Origin: Mobilitalea sibirica
Lineage (GTDB): Bacteria; Bacillota; Clostridia; Lachnospirales; Lachnospiraceae
DNA: 64,000 nt
Assembly (NCBI RefSeq): GCF_015999265.1
Contig: NZ_JAEAGR010000017.1
Location: 53,373 to 117,372 of the forward strand
Direction: 5' to 3'
A program made the position numbers and the translations under genes. Under the pieces are notes generated by a model. That model was given only the letters and a program-made list of their open reading frames with translations. It made no database searches and was not told the origin of the DNA. Shown piece after piece: positions 1 to 9,891 of the stretch. Position 1 is the stretch's first letter. Every line of letters begins with the position of its first letter.

Positions 1-82
1 AACATATATTTCTAATTGTGACTTGATTTTTTGTATACAAAATATTGTTCTTGTATATCAATACTTCCGCTAGCATATTCTT

Positions 83-1123
83 TTAAATCACACCGGATTC
101 AAGAATACTAAAGGTTTGATTATCACAGTCGATTTCAGCTAAAGCACCGAAGGGTAGACAGGTCATTGGCTCAATATGACCGAAGGTCATATTGTAGATA
201 ATAGGAAGATTTGTAAGTCCCAGTTCATCAATGATTACTTTTTTGATACTAGCTTTATATTCATCATAATATTTTTCCTGATAGGGCTTTCCCCATATAA
301 CAGCCTTTGCATTTTGTAGAATACCTAGGGTTCCATAATTTCTTAGCCAATAGATGATGAGGCTGGGATCCGGCATATCCTCTGATGTTTCAAAGAATAA
401 AATGGCATCTTTAAAATAATTATCGGAAGGCCATAGGGTGGTACCCTTCATCATTTCCAGAACTTCAATACAACCACCGATTAAGTGGCCCTGTACTTTT
501 CCGGTTCCCTGTAAGAATTCATAGCCTTGATTCTTTAATAGCTTTTTTGCCTTATTCATATTTTCTTCAAGCCAGGGCATACGTTCACCGGTCCACATGG
601 TGGCAGCAGGGATTTCCCCGATCGGACTTGGATCGCATAAGACTTTTTGAATCCATGTACTAGTATATTCATAGACCTGAATATTTTCAGCAAACTCAGC
701 CAAAATAGAGGCACCATAGAAGCTGGAAAGCCCGGCCTTCAGGCAGATAAAATGTGTGATCGTGCTGTCGGAATATCCTAAGAACACTTTAGGGTTTTTG
801 CGAATAATTTCAAAATCGATAAAGGGTAGCATACGAACGCTGTCATCTCCGCCAATACAGGAAAAGATACCTTTGATGGAAGGGTCAGCAAAAGCATCAA
901 GTAAATCCTGTGCTCTTTTTTCAGGATGACGATATAGATAGTCACTGCCTTTAAGAGTATTGGGCATTTCAACTATATGAAACCCATACAAATCCTGTAA
1001 GCGTTCTTTTCCTAATTGATAGCGCCATAAAAGTTCCGGATCTCCCGCGCCTCCCCAGGAGAGACTTACGGTGGCTATCTTATCTCCGGGTTTTAAGTGC
1101 TGTGGTTTGATTAATTTTGTCAT
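83..1123 (-). CDS. LD-carboxypeptidase family serine peptidase (S66, MccF-like)
   Basis: The 346-residue product matches the S66 peptidase family (LD-carboxypeptidase / microcin C immunity protein MccF). These enzymes cleave L,D-amide bonds in recycled muropeptides or related small molecules in the cytoplasm. Visible landmarks are the N-terminal LKPGDKIATVSLS strand, the IGGDDS loop near residues 90-95 and the nucleophile elbow GYSDST, with the likely catalytic Ser near residue 118. Length is normal for the family (about 300-350). The longer MccF-like form with ETSEDMPDP in the C-terminal half favours MccF-like over classical LdcA. An AAGGGGGT-type ribosome site precedes the ATG. It is divergent from the sbcD-like gene and stands alone on its strand. 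Family is confident; the substrate cannot be told from sequence. Confidence 0.85.
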   Translation of the reverse strand: MTKLIKPQHLKPGDKIATVSLSWGGAGDPELLWRYQLGKERLQDLYGFHIVEMPNTLKGSDYLYRHPEKRAQDLLDAFADPSIKGIFSCIGGDDSVRMLPFIDFEIIRKNPKVFLGYSDSTITHFICLKAGLSSFYGASILAEFAENIQVYEYTSTWIQKVLCDPSPIGEIPAATMWTGERMPWLEENMNKAKKLLKNQGYEFLQGTGKVQGHLIGGCIEVLEMMKGTTLWPSDNYFKDAILFFETSEDMPDPSLIIYWLRNYGTLGILQNAKAVIWGKPYQEKYYDEYKASIKKVIIDELGLTNLPIIYNMTFGHIEPMTCLPFGALAEIDCDNQTFSILESGVI

Positions 1124-1346
1124 GCTAAAATTACCCCCTTCATACGAATTAAGCTTTTGATGATTATACTGTTAAGTTAAGAGTGCGTCAAGTGTATTTA
1201 CCAAATTGTTCTATGTAGAAGATAAAGTTAAAAATATGAAAGATTTTAAAGGATTTCTGTAGAACGTACAGGTAACTACATAAATTAAGCTATTTAACTA
1301 AGAGTCAAATCCATGTATAATACAGAATAAATGTTCGATTGACTTA

Positions 1347-1376
1347 TTGCAGTTACAAGGATGCCTGTGATATAAT
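1347..1376 (+). promoter_or_regulatory. Probable sigma-A promoter of the sbcD-like operon
   Basis: TTGCAG at 1347-1352 and a perfect TATAAT at 1371-1376 are separated by 18 bp. They lie about 70 bp upstream of the AGGAGG-led start of the nuclease gene. The rest of the 325-bp gap (1124-1448) is AT-rich with no gene visible. Confidence 0.5.
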
Positions 1377-1448
1377 AAGTAAAATATATACTTAAAAATT
1401 ATTGTATATTACGCTGTTATAAATAATGAATTGTGTTAGGAGGTCTCT

Positions 1449-2510
1449 ATGAAGTTTATACATATAGCAGATGTGCATCTTGGCGCGACACCGGATTCTG
1501 ACATGCCTTGGGGTGCTGATCGGGAAAAGGAACTCTGGGACAGCTTATATAATGTGATAGAGTTATGCAATCAGAATAAGGTTGACCTTCTACTTATTGC
1601 AGGAGATTTGTTTCATAAACAGCCGAGATTGAGGGATCTTAAGGAGGTTAACTACCTGTTTAGCAAAATAGAAACCGCAGAGGTGGTTCTTATGGCCGGG
1701 AATCACGATTACATTGGACCCAGATCCTATTATCCGGGTTTTTTGTGGGACGCGCGGGTTCATATGTTTATAAAGGAAGAGATTGATGTGATAGAACTAC
1801 CGAAACTTAATACGGAGATTTATGGGCTTAGCTACCATAACAGGGACATCACAGAACCGCTTTATGACTCTTTAAAAGTCGGGAAACAAGACAAAGTTCA
1901 GATACTTTTAGCCCACGGTGGTGATGAAAAGAATATTCCGATGAACCGTAAGAAGCTATCCGTATCCGGATTTGATTATATTGCATTGGGTCATATCCAT
2001 AAACCAGAGATTGTTGGTGAAAAGATGGCATATGCGGGATCCTTAGAACCCCTGGATAAAAATGAGACTGGGGAAAGAGGTTATATTCTGGGTGAAATCA
2101 CATTAGATCCTATCAAAAAGACAATGATCCGTTTTATCCCTGGTTCCCTACGACAATATAAGAGATTAGACCTTATGATAGATAAGAATACTACCAACGG
2201 TTCTTTGGTAGACAAGACCAAACTGTTGATTCAAAAGCAGGGTAGTCAACATATATATCAATTTACGATTAGGGGCTTTCGGGAGGAAGATATCCACTTT
2301 GATAAACAGGCCTTATTATCCTTAGGGAATGTACTGGAAGTTACGGATGAAACGGTACCGGATTATGATTTCGATCAACTCTATCAGGAAAACGAGGATA
2401 ATATGATTGGCTTATTCATTCGAAGAATTAGGGAAAATGTAGAGCAGGATGAAGTTGCGAAAAAGGCGTTATATTATGGGCTGGAAGCACTTCTTAATGC
2501 CAGGGAATAG
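1449..2510 (+). CDS. SbcD/YhaO-like metallophosphoesterase (DNA exonuclease subunit)
   Basis: The 353-residue product is a calcineurin-like DNA-repair exonuclease of the SbcD/Mre11/YhaO type. All metal-binding motifs are visible: IADVHLG (residues 6-12), AGDLFHK (about 51-57), GNHDY (about 83-87), LAHGG and LGHIHKPE. The C-terminal third carries the capping region seen in YhaO. It is followed after 16 bp by a large SMC-like ATPase, the usual partner arrangement (SbcC/SbcD, Mre11/Rad50, YhaN/YhaO). A complex acting on DNA ends or protein-blocked ends is therefore the likely role. The start codon ATG sits behind TTAGGAGGT. Family is confident; the exact physiological substrate is inference. Confidence 0.88.
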   Translation: MKFIHIADVHLGATPDSDMPWGADREKELWDSLYNVIELCNQNKVDLLLIAGDLFHKQPRLRDLKEVNYLFSKIETAEVVLMAGNHDYIGPRSYYPGFLWDARVHMFIKEEIDVIELPKLNTEIYGLSYHNRDITEPLYDSLKVGKQDKVQILLAHGGDEKNIPMNRKKLSVSGFDYIALGHIHKPEIVGEKMAYAGSLEPLDKNETGERGYILGEITLDPIKKTMIRFIPGSLRQYKRLDLMIDKNTTNGSLVDKTKLLIQKQGSQHIYQFTIRGFREEDIHFDKQALLSLGNVLEVTDETVPDYDFDQLYQENEDNMIGLFIRRIRENVEQDEVAKKALYYGLEALLNARE

Positions 2511-2526
2511 TGGATAAGGAAAGGGA

Positions 2527-4641
2527 TTGGTGTATTTGCAATTAAAAAAGCTTAAACTTAGTCATTTTGGAAAGTTTCAGGGAAAAGAGATAGACCTAAA
2601 GCCCGGGATTAATTTAATCTATGGAGATAATGAAGCCGGAAAATCTACGATACATGCATTTATTAAGGGAATGCTCTTTGGGATTGATCGTATGCGGGGT
2701 AGAGGGGCAGCTTCAAAGGAGGATACCTATACCAGATATCTGCCCTGGGATTATCCCGGAGCTTATGCAGGCACTATGGACATCCAAATCGGAGAGAGAG
2801 AATACCGACTGCAACGGAGTTTTCATGCAAACGATAAATACTTCACTGTTCTGGATTTAACAACAGGTAGGGAGATAAAACTGAAGGAAGGACTGATTAG
2901 TGAGATAGTACCGGGCCTGACCGAAACAGCTTTTAAAAACACGGTTAGCATCGAGCAGCTAAAAGCGCAAACCGATGCTGGTTTGGCAGAAGAGGTTCGC
3001 AATTATATTGCTAATTTATCTATGGCAAAAGCGAAGGAAGTGAATGTTACACAAGCTATCAGCACCTTATCTGAGAAGAAGAAATCTTTGGAAAATGCGA
3101 TTAGTAAGGATACGTCTTTCAAGAAGAGCATAGAAACAGAGATTGAAGAAGGACTTATGAAGGAAGAGAGGATGGATACTCTTACTCTACAGTTAAAAGA
3201 ACTGTTGGGTAAGGAACAGGAACTAAAGAAGATAATTGACCAAGCGGATACTGAGAAGGATCGGGAGGAAAGAATGCGTATAGATCAGCTTCCTGCCATC
3301 TTGGAGAAGTACCATATCTATCAGGAAATGACATTAAGTAGCTTACATTTGGATAAACAAATAAGCGAGTTAACGGAGGTAATCAACCTTTGGAAGAAGA
3401 CGGGACAAGCCTCTCAAGAGCTACAGGAAGATATTCTGGAATCCGGTAGGCTTAAGGCTGCTATTCCTGAGTATGAGCTAAATCTAACGAGACTTTATAA
3501 TGAGAGGAAAGCCGCTTTACAGGCAGCAGCTCTACGAAGCTATGGGATTGGCATTAGTCTGGCGTTCGTAATGATTTTATTATCCTTTTTGGCGGCAGAG
3601 ACTGTGAGTAGCCGAATATTTATGTCAATCGGTTCTGTCTGTACCGTAGGATTATTCGTCTCTCTGTTACATAAAAAGAGCAAGGAAAAAAGCAATCAAA
3701 AGGATAGTAATATCGAGTCTTTGTCCGTACAGCTATCCCAGGCAAAAGATAGATTGAGTGAAATTTTATATAAAAACAAAGTAACCACACCGGAGGAGCT
3801 TACCCTAAAGCAGGCAGAAAATTTGCAAAATACGTTAGCCTTAACTCATAAAGAGGAACAGTTAAAGGAACTATACTACCGGAAAAATGAATTGGATGAC
3901 AACAGAGATCTATTGCACGATGCCATTATGAAGTATATCCAGTTTTTTATCAGGGAGGAAGAGCTTTCAAACGATGCCATAAGGAGACTGCAGGATGAAA
4001 TACATCATAGAAAGCTGGAACAATCATCTAAACATTCAGAGGCCAGTAAACAATATGATGACTGTAAGCTTCAAATCGAAAAGTTAAAATGGGAACTGAC
4101 AGCCTTAGAAGACAACGAAGCGAAGCTCTTAAAGAATAAGGCTGTTCTTAATACTCTGGAGCGAAAACAAAGAGAGAATAACACAGAGCTTTGTGCTGTT
4201 AAGCTGGCTCTTGCAACGATACAGGAGCTATCAACGGACATTCATGACAGCTTTGGAATACAGCTTAATAAAGCAGTTTCTGACATCATTGGTGATATAA
4301 CGAATGAAAAATATACGGATCTTAAAATAGACGAGAAGCTGGAAGTAAAAGCAGGCTGGAACGGAAATTATATTATATTAGATAGGCTTAGTGCCGGAAC
4401 AATGGATCAGATTTACTTTGCCCTTCGAATTGCAGTGGCAGATCTGTTGCTTGGAAAGAATGAGATGCCTCTTATACTGGATGACAGCTTTGCTCTTTAT
4501 GATGACAACCGCGTAAAATACGCCTTAATGCAGATTGCAGACCGAAAACAGATATTACTATTCAGCTGCCATAACAGGGAGAAAGTACTATTGGAGGAAT
4601 TAAAGCTTCCATATCATTATGTTGATTTGTCCTGCCGATAA
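2527..4641 (+). CDS. YhaN-like SMC/Rad50-type AAA ATPase
   Basis: The 704-residue product is an ABC/SMC-type ATPase related to Bacillus YhaN and SbcC. The N-terminus holds the Walker A motif GDNEAGKST (about residues 35-43). Long coiled coils fill residues about 170-600. The signature LSAGTMDQ and the Walker B LILDDSFALYDD lie near the C-terminus. Two hydrophobic segments near residues 338-380 look like a membrane hairpin, as known for YhaN but not for SbcC. The start is a non-ATG codon (TTG or the adjacent GTG) behind AAGGAAAGGG. It is co-transcribed with the nuclease gene just upstream, and the PBP gene follows after 63 bp with no terminator between them. It probably gates the nuclease partner by ATP binding. 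Confidence 0.85.
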   Translation: MVYLQLKKLKLSHFGKFQGKEIDLKPGINLIYGDNEAGKSTIHAFIKGMLFGIDRMRGRGAASKEDTYTRYLPWDYPGAYAGTMDIQIGEREYRLQRSFHANDKYFTVLDLTTGREIKLKEGLISEIVPGLTETAFKNTVSIEQLKAQTDAGLAEEVRNYIANLSMAKAKEVNVTQAISTLSEKKKSLENAISKDTSFKKSIETEIEEGLMKEERMDTLTLQLKELLGKEQELKKIIDQADTEKDREERMRIDQLPAILEKYHIYQEMTLSSLHLDKQISELTEVINLWKKTGQASQELQEDILESGRLKAAIPEYELNLTRLYNERKAALQAAALRSYGIGISLAFVMILLSFLAAETVSSRIFMSIGSVCTVGLFVSLLHKKSKEKSNQKDSNIESLSVQLSQAKDRLSEILYKNKVTTPEELTLKQAENLQNTLALTHKEEQLKELYYRKNELDDNRDLLHDAIMKYIQFFIREEELSNDAIRRLQDEIHHRKLEQSSKHSEASKQYDDCKLQIEKLKWELTALEDNEAKLLKNKAVLNTLERKQRENNTELCAVKLALATIQELSTDIHDSFGIQLNKAVSDIIGDITNEKYTDLKIDEKLEVKAGWNGNYIILDRLSAGTMDQIYFALRIAVADLLLGKNEMPLILDDSFALYDDNRVKYALMQIADRKQILLFSCHNREKVLLEELKLPYHYVDLSCR

Positions 4642-4704
4642 AGATTATGAACAACTGAAAACTAAGGTTTTTTTACAGATATATAGATTAAGCGGAGGCT
4701 TCGT

Positions 4705-7197
4705 ATGCCAAAAAGTACACGTAATAATCAAGGGAAAGCGAACAGTAAAAAAGCGGGCCCTCAAAAAGCAAAGCAAATGAAAACAAAACCCCAAAAAGCG
4801 AAACAAAAGAAACCAGTGCATAAAAAGAAGAAAAAATCGCCGGGACAAGTAATTAAGCTTACTCTTCAATTGGCACTACTTCTTTTTTTACTTGTTATTG
4901 CAGCAGGGATGTTTTACTTTTATAAAACCTATGGTAAGACTTTGTTTCAAATTCAGGCAGAAGCAAAAGATGTGGTTTCAACCTCTACAAAGGATGACTT
5001 CCGATCCTCCCTGACTAGTTTGGTATATGATACGGAAGGAGAGCTGATTGCCAGCTTAAAGGCAGATAAGGATGTATATTATATTGAGTATAAGGACATT
5101 CCAGCTAACGCCATCAATGCTATGGTAGTAACGGAAGATAAGAAGTTTATGGAGCATGATGGCATAGATTATCTGGCTAATATAAGGGCAGCAATCGCCC
5201 TCATAAAAAATAAGGGTGAGATAAAGCAAGGAGCCAGTACCATAACCCAGCAGCTTGCCAGAAACATATTCCTTACCCATGAAGTTACCTATGAACGTAA
5301 AATAGAGGAGATTTTCATAGCCCAGGAGTTGGAAAAGAAGTATTCTAAGCAGGAGATTCTAGAGTTTTATTTTAATAATATCTATTTTGCCAACGGACAC
5401 TATGGTATACAGGCCGCTGCCTATGGATACTTTGGAAAAAGCGTTACCCGGCTTAGTCTATCGCAGACCGCATTTCTGTGTGCCATTCCAAACAGTCCAA
5501 ACCGTTATAATCCCATTACAAATATGGAAAACACTCTGGAGCGTAGAGATAGAATACTGAATCAAATGCTTGAGGATGATAAGATAAATCTACTGGAATA
5601 CCGTAAAGCCATAAATGAAGACATTGAGTTACAGCCCTCCAAAAAGAATAAGGAAAATTATGTGGAAACCTATGTTAGCTATAGTGCCATAAGAGCACTC
5701 ATGGAGAATCAGGGCTTTGAATTCAGGGTAAGTTTTTCATCAGAGAAAGAAAAAGAGGTTTATGAGGATGAATATAACAAACTATACTATAGTTTGCAAA
5801 AGGAACTATATCGTAACGGGTATCGCATCTATACCTCAATCGACCTAAAAAAGCAAAAACTACTGCAAGCATCGCTAGATCAAACCCTTCAGGATTTTAC
5901 TGAAATGAATGGGGAAGGGGTATTTGAACTTCAAGGAGCTGCGGTAAGTATTGACAACGATACCGGAAGGGTAATAGCAATCGTCGGTGGCCGTAGTCAG
6001 GAGTTTCCGGGATATACGTTAAATAGAGCGTATCAAAGTTATCGACAGCCGGGGAGTTCCATTAAACCTTTGATTGTCTATACACCGGCACTTGAAAGAG
6101 ATTACACACCGGACAGTGTGGTGAGGGATGAGCGGTTTGAGGGTGGACCACGAAATTCCGGGGGAAGTTATGCCGGTGAGATGAAGCTATCGAGGGCAAT
6201 TGAGCTATCTAAGAACACGATTGCATGGAGGTTATTTGAAGAGTTGACACCAGAAGTCGGATTATCCTATCTCTTAGATATGAATTTTGCAAAAATAGAT
6301 AAAAATGATTATTATCCTGCAGCCTCCTTAGGGGGGTTTACCGTAGGTGTAAGTCCCTTAGAGATGGCTTCCGCTTATGCAGCCATAGAAAATGACGGCT
6401 ATTATAGACATCCTACCTGTATTGTGAAAATCATGGATTCAGAGGGCAATGAAATCGTAGGAGAGAAAATCCCTACCAAACAGGTTTATGAAACTAACGC
6501 AGCAAGGATTATGACCGAAGCACTTATTGGAGTAATAAAGAACGGAACCGGTAAGGGCCTTGGTCTTACCCATACTATCAGCGCCGGTAAGACGGGAACC
6601 ACGGATGATAAAAAGGACGGTTGGTTCGTCGGATACACCCCCTATTACACCACCAGTGTCTGGGTTGGATATGATATTCCTAAAACTTTAGAGGACTTAA
6701 AAGGGTCCTCCTATCCTGGTACCATCTGGCGAAGTTATATGGAGCAGATACATAATTCGTCTATGACCGATACATTTGAAACATATGATTGGAGAGCAGT
6801 TATAAAAGAGGAGCAAGAGAAAGAAGACGAACAAGCTGAGCGTGAACAGGAGCGAGAAGTAACGAATGAAATGGAACAAGAGATCGAGCAAGAGGCGGAA
6901 CGAGAAATAGGGCAAGAGGATGAGCAAGGGGTGGAAAGAGAAATAGGGCAAGAGGATGAACAAGGGGCGAAACAAGAGATCGAGCAAGAGGTGGAACAGG
7001 AAATAGAGCAAGAGGATGGGCAAGGAGTGGAACAGGAAATAGGACATGAAGCTGAACAAGAACAAGAAACAGAGAACGAAATAAGGCAAGAGGAAACGGC
7101 TGGTAGTGACATATCAGACACTTCCGATACAGAGGATATGGAAGAGGAATTATTGATGCAGGAGATTGAGCTACAAGAAGAAAGTGAAACAGATTAA
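4705..7197 (+). CDS. Class A penicillin-binding protein (PBP1A type)
   Basis: The 830-residue bifunctional peptidoglycan synthase polymerises glycan strands and cross-links them outside the membrane. A very Lys-rich cytoplasmic N-terminus (1-46) is followed by one membrane segment (about 50-73). The GT51 domain shows TEDKKFMEHDG with catalytic Glu about 144, GASTITQQLARN, and FNNIYFANGHYGIQAAA. The transpeptidase domain has SSIK (Ser about 451), SKN (502-504) and KTGTT (629-633). The C-terminus is an extreme Glu/Gln-rich tail from about residue 695, encoded by imperfect 15-18 bp DNA repeats. The same reading frame continues as an acidic sequence for 21 codons after the TAA stop, so the tail may have been longer. 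The ATG start has a GCGGAGG site. Confidence 0.93.
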   Translation: MPKSTRNNQGKANSKKAGPQKAKQMKTKPQKAKQKKPVHKKKKKSPGQVIKLTLQLALLLFLLVIAAGMFYFYKTYGKTLFQIQAEAKDVVSTSTKDDFRSSLTSLVYDTEGELIASLKADKDVYYIEYKDIPANAINAMVVTEDKKFMEHDGIDYLANIRAAIALIKNKGEIKQGASTITQQLARNIFLTHEVTYERKIEEIFIAQELEKKYSKQEILEFYFNNIYFANGHYGIQAAAYGYFGKSVTRLSLSQTAFLCAIPNSPNRYNPITNMENTLERRDRILNQMLEDDKINLLEYRKAINEDIELQPSKKNKENYVETYVSYSAIRALMENQGFEFRVSFSSEKEKEVYEDEYNKLYYSLQKELYRNGYRIYTSIDLKKQKLLQASLDQTLQDFTEMNGEGVFELQGAAVSIDNDTGRVIAIVGGRSQEFPGYTLNRAYQSYRQPGSSIKPLIVYTPALERDYTPDSVVRDERFEGGPRNSGGSYAGEMKLSRAIELSKNTIAWRLFEELTPEVGLSYLLDMNFAKIDKNDYYPAASLGGFTVGVSPLEMASAYAAIENDGYYRHPTCIVKIMDSEGNEIVGEKIPTKQVYETNAARIMTEALIGVIKNGTGKGLGLTHTISAGKTGTTDDKKDGWFVGYTPYYTTSVWVGYDIPKTLEDLKGSSYPGTIWRSYMEQIHNSSMTDTFETYDWRAVIKEEQEKEDEQAEREQEREVTNEMEQEIEQEAEREIGQEDEQGVEREIGQEDEQGAKQEIEQEVEQEIEQEDGQGVEQEIGHEAEQEQETENEIRQEETAGSDISDTSDTEDMEEELLMQEIELQEESETD

Positions 7198-7530
7198 GAA
7201 GCAGAAATAGATAGTCAAAGCGAAGAAGAGATATGTGATGAAAAGTATATTAAAAAAGTTTAAATCAAGGGTTATAAGTCAAAGAGGATATTACTTTAAA
7301 TACAGCAGAAAGAGAATGTCCATCAATTGCAAATCGAATAAGAAAAGAAGTGTTTATAAGGATAGGTTAGCTCTGGATGATAACTGGAAGTCAGAAGATA
7401 AAAGAAACAATGGTTTGACTTTTCAATGTGTGCTGATAAATTCATTGTATAAGAATAAAAATACATAATAGTAATTAAAACAGCTGTCTTACGAATAATA
7501 TCGAAAGACAGCTGCCTTATATTATAAAAA
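7198..7530. other. Intergenic stretch with a lost PBP tail and the prs terminator
   Basis: Bases 7198-7263 read in the PBP frame as 21 further acidic codons ending at a second TAA, after the functional stop at 7195-7197. A Lys-rich open frame on the plus strand (7235-7468) has no convincing ribosome site or family and is not called as a gene. The stretch ends with the prs terminator hairpin. Confidence 0.5.
7470..7514 (-). terminator. Intrinsic terminator of prs
   Basis: A 10-bp perfect stem is formed by CAGCTGTCTT (7481-7490) and its complement (7505-7514). Read on the minus strand, it is followed by a T-rich run (TTTTAATTAC). It lies 17 bp beyond the prs stop codon. Confidence 0.75.
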
Positions 7531-8718
7531 TTATTGCATATTATGTGTTCCTTGTCCATATTTATCTAAGATATTATGAATGCGGGCGATCGGATTAAGA
7601 AGACCGCTGATACTGTTATCATGATTCATGGTATCGATGATTAATGCAATATATTTACTCATATCTACATTGATATAATATGGTTTGGTTAAGAGTTCAG
7701 GTGTCTGATAGATAAGATTTGTCGTAAGAACACGGTATAACAAGCCGTTTTCATATGCTTCATCAAATTTTTCAAAACCATTTGTAAATAAACCAAAGGT
7801 TGACGCAACAAAGATGCGATTTGCTTTTCTTCTCTTTAATTCGGTAGCCACATCAAGGATGCTTTCACCGGAGGAAATCATATCATCTATAATTAAGATA
7901 TCTTTACCCTCAACATCGGTACCTAAAAACTCATGAGCTACAATCGGATTGCGTCCATTGACAATCTTGGTATAATCTCTTCTTTTATAGAACATGCCCA
8001 TGTCAAGGCCCATAACATTGGCATAATAAACTGCTCTTGACATACCACCCTCATCCGGGCTAATAATCATCATATGATCTGCATCCAGCTTAATATCCGG
8101 TACATGATTAAGCAATGCTTTGATAAACTGATAGGTTGGTGCCACTGTCTCAAGACTTCTTAGAGGGATTGCATTTTGAACTCTCGGATCATGTGCATCA
8201 AAGGTAATGATACTGTCTACACCCATATGAGTTAATTCCTGTAATGCTAAAGCGCAGTCAAGGGATTCCCTGGAGGTACGTCTGTGCTGCCTGCCTTCAT
8301 AAAGATAGGGCATGATGACGGTAATTCTTCTTGCTTTACCACCAACTGCCGCTATAATTCGTTTTAAATCCTGATAATGATCGTCCGGTGACATATGGTT
8401 CGTATGTCCGCAAACGGTATAAGACAAACTATAATTTGTTACATCAACAAGCAGATACAAATCGGATCCACGGACGGATTCCTTAATCATTCCCTTTGCT
8501 TCGCCGGTTCCAAACCTCGGACAGCAGGCGTTTAGTAAATAGGAGTCTCTTTGATAACCGGTGAATGCGATTGTGGCTTTGTGCTCGCTTTCTCTCTCAT
8601 TACGCCATTCTACAAGATACTCATTTACTTTCTTTCCCAGGTCGCTGCTGCTTTCTAAAGCGATGATGCCCAAGGGTCCCACAGGAATGGTTTCTACGAT
8701 CTTTTCATGCTTTGACAT
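7531..8718 (-). CDS. prs: Ribose-phosphate pyrophosphokinase
   Basis: PRPP synthase transfers pyrophosphate from ATP to ribose 5-phosphate for nucleotide, His and Trp synthesis. The PRPP-binding loop DILIIDDMISSGES (about residues 270-283) is intact. The pyrophosphate-loop region RRTSRES and the ATP-side motif FDAHDP are also visible. At 395 residues it is longer than the classical 315-residue form. The extra sequence lies mainly at the N-terminus and within the first domain, as in a variant common in Lachnospiraceae (from general knowledge). The ATG has a GGAGGG site 7 bp upstream. The gene is followed by its own terminator and is transcribed alone or after the dnaD-dnaI operon upstream. Confidence 0.93.
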   Translation of the reverse strand: MSKHEKIVETIPVGPLGIIALESSSDLGKKVNEYLVEWRNERESEHKATIAFTGYQRDSYLLNACCPRFGTGEAKGMIKESVRGSDLYLLVDVTNYSLSYTVCGHTNHMSPDDHYQDLKRIIAAVGGKARRITVIMPYLYEGRQHRRTSRESLDCALALQELTHMGVDSIITFDAHDPRVQNAIPLRSLETVAPTYQFIKALLNHVPDIKLDADHMMIISPDEGGMSRAVYYANVMGLDMGMFYKRRDYTKIVNGRNPIVAHEFLGTDVEGKDILIIDDMISSGESILDVATELKRRKANRIFVASTFGLFTNGFEKFDEAYENGLLYRVLTTNLIYQTPELLTKPYYINVDMSKYIALIIDTMNHDNSISGLLNPIARIHNILDKYGQGTHNMQ

Positions 8719-8856
8719 TACATTTTCCCTCCATATAATTAGTAATTCGTATCAAAATCCACTAAAGTTATACCATTATAAAAACAGTAAGTCAAGTGGA
8801 TTTCGTATGTATCTGTAAGTATCTTGCATAGGAATAGGATATCCTATTGCTTTATT

Positions 8857-9852
8857 TTAATTACCGACAGCCTTTTGTAAACGGATGTCTTCCCCGATAA
8901 TTCGACGAATGGAGTAATTACTGATAATTCTTGAATATACCCGTTCGCCATAATAAGCGTTCATATTATCGTGTGATAAATTTGTTGAAATAATCGTAGA
9001 CTTTTGCTTTAGGAGACGTTCGTTGATTATAAGATACAATTGAGATGCTGTAAAGGAATTATTCATCTCGGTCCCTAAATCATCGATAATTAACAGGTCG
9101 CAGTCTAAAATATATTCAAACTGATTGGAAGCTATATAAGAGGTTTCCTCATCTTTACCAAACTTATTCTTCTCTAGAATATCAAATAATCGGAAGGCTG
9201 TAAGATAAATTACGGTAAACCCACGGTCTAAAAGATCTTTTGCAATACAATTAGCAAGAAAAGTTTTGCCGACACCGGTATTACCGAGGAATAAAAGGTT
9301 TTCAGGTTTCTTACCAAAATGTCTGATAAAAGATTTGCACCCGGCTACGATCTTTTGCATATTGGATAAAGGGGATAATCCGGTAGCTTCATCAATAAAA
9401 TCATCGGAATAATATTTAAATGAGAAGGTATTAAAATTCTCATATTCCAAAACAGATTTAATATTAGACCCCGCATAGATTAAATCTGCAATTGCCTGTT
9501 TAAAGCAGCTGCATTTTTCATTACCGATAAAACCGGTATCTTTACATTTACTGCATTGATACTTTAATTCTAGATAGTCAGAGGGGTAGCCGTTAGAGAT
9601 TAAAAGTTCCATTTGGCGGGCTTTGATATCGAAGGTTTTCGCCTTCAGTTCCATCAGACTTGCCGTATCTCCTCTAAGGGCCAATCGGCCACTTTCGGCG
9701 GATAGGGTTATCATCTCATACGCCAATTGTTTTAGTTCCGGAATCGCTTCATATACTTGTTTTAGACGGCGATCCAGATCATGCTTGTTCTGAAATTGTC
9801 GATTGTCATATTCTCGTAAAATCTGATTGTATTTATCATTTTTTAGAGCCAT
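8857..9852 (-). CDS. DnaI/DnaC-type helicase-loader ATPase
   Basis: The 331-residue product resembles primosomal DnaI, which loads the replicative helicase at the origin and at restart sites. A zinc-binding stretch CSKCKDTGFIGNEKCSC (about residues 115-131) precedes the AAA+ domain with Walker A LGNTGVGKT (about 189-197), Walker B LLIIDDLGTE and the sensor-1 strand IISTNLS. The N-terminal helical part fits the helicase-binding domain. It lies 39 bp downstream of the DnaD-like gene on the same strand, so the two very likely form a primosome operon, as dnaB-dnaI do in Bacillus. The start ATG follows a GGAGAT site. A perfect 16-bp palindrome at 8833-8848 follows the stop. Confidence 0.87.
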   Translation of the reverse strand: MALKNDKYNQILREYDNRQFQNKHDLDRRLKQVYEAIPELKQLAYEMITLSAESGRLALRGDTASLMELKAKTFDIKARQMELLISNGYPSDYLELKYQCSKCKDTGFIGNEKCSCFKQAIADLIYAGSNIKSVLEYENFNTFSFKYYSDDFIDEATGLSPLSNMQKIVAGCKSFIRHFGKKPENLLFLGNTGVGKTFLANCIAKDLLDRGFTVIYLTAFRLFDILEKNKFGKDEETSYIASNQFEYILDCDLLIIDDLGTEMNNSFTASQLYLIINERLLKQKSTIISTNLSHDNMNAYYGERVYSRIISNYSIRRIIGEDIRLQKAVGN

Positions 9853-9891
9853 ATTATAATCTCCATTCCGCCGTCATTCGACGGCTATTTC

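Noticed and set aside
6697..7121. Cys/Ser-rich and Leu/Phe-rich frames opposite the PBP tail
   Set aside because: They are antisense shadows of the Glu/Gln-rich tail repeats.
7235..7468. Lys-rich 77-codon frame after the PBP gene
   Set aside because: The ribosome site is weak and no family is recognised. The first part overlaps the former PBP tail in another frame.
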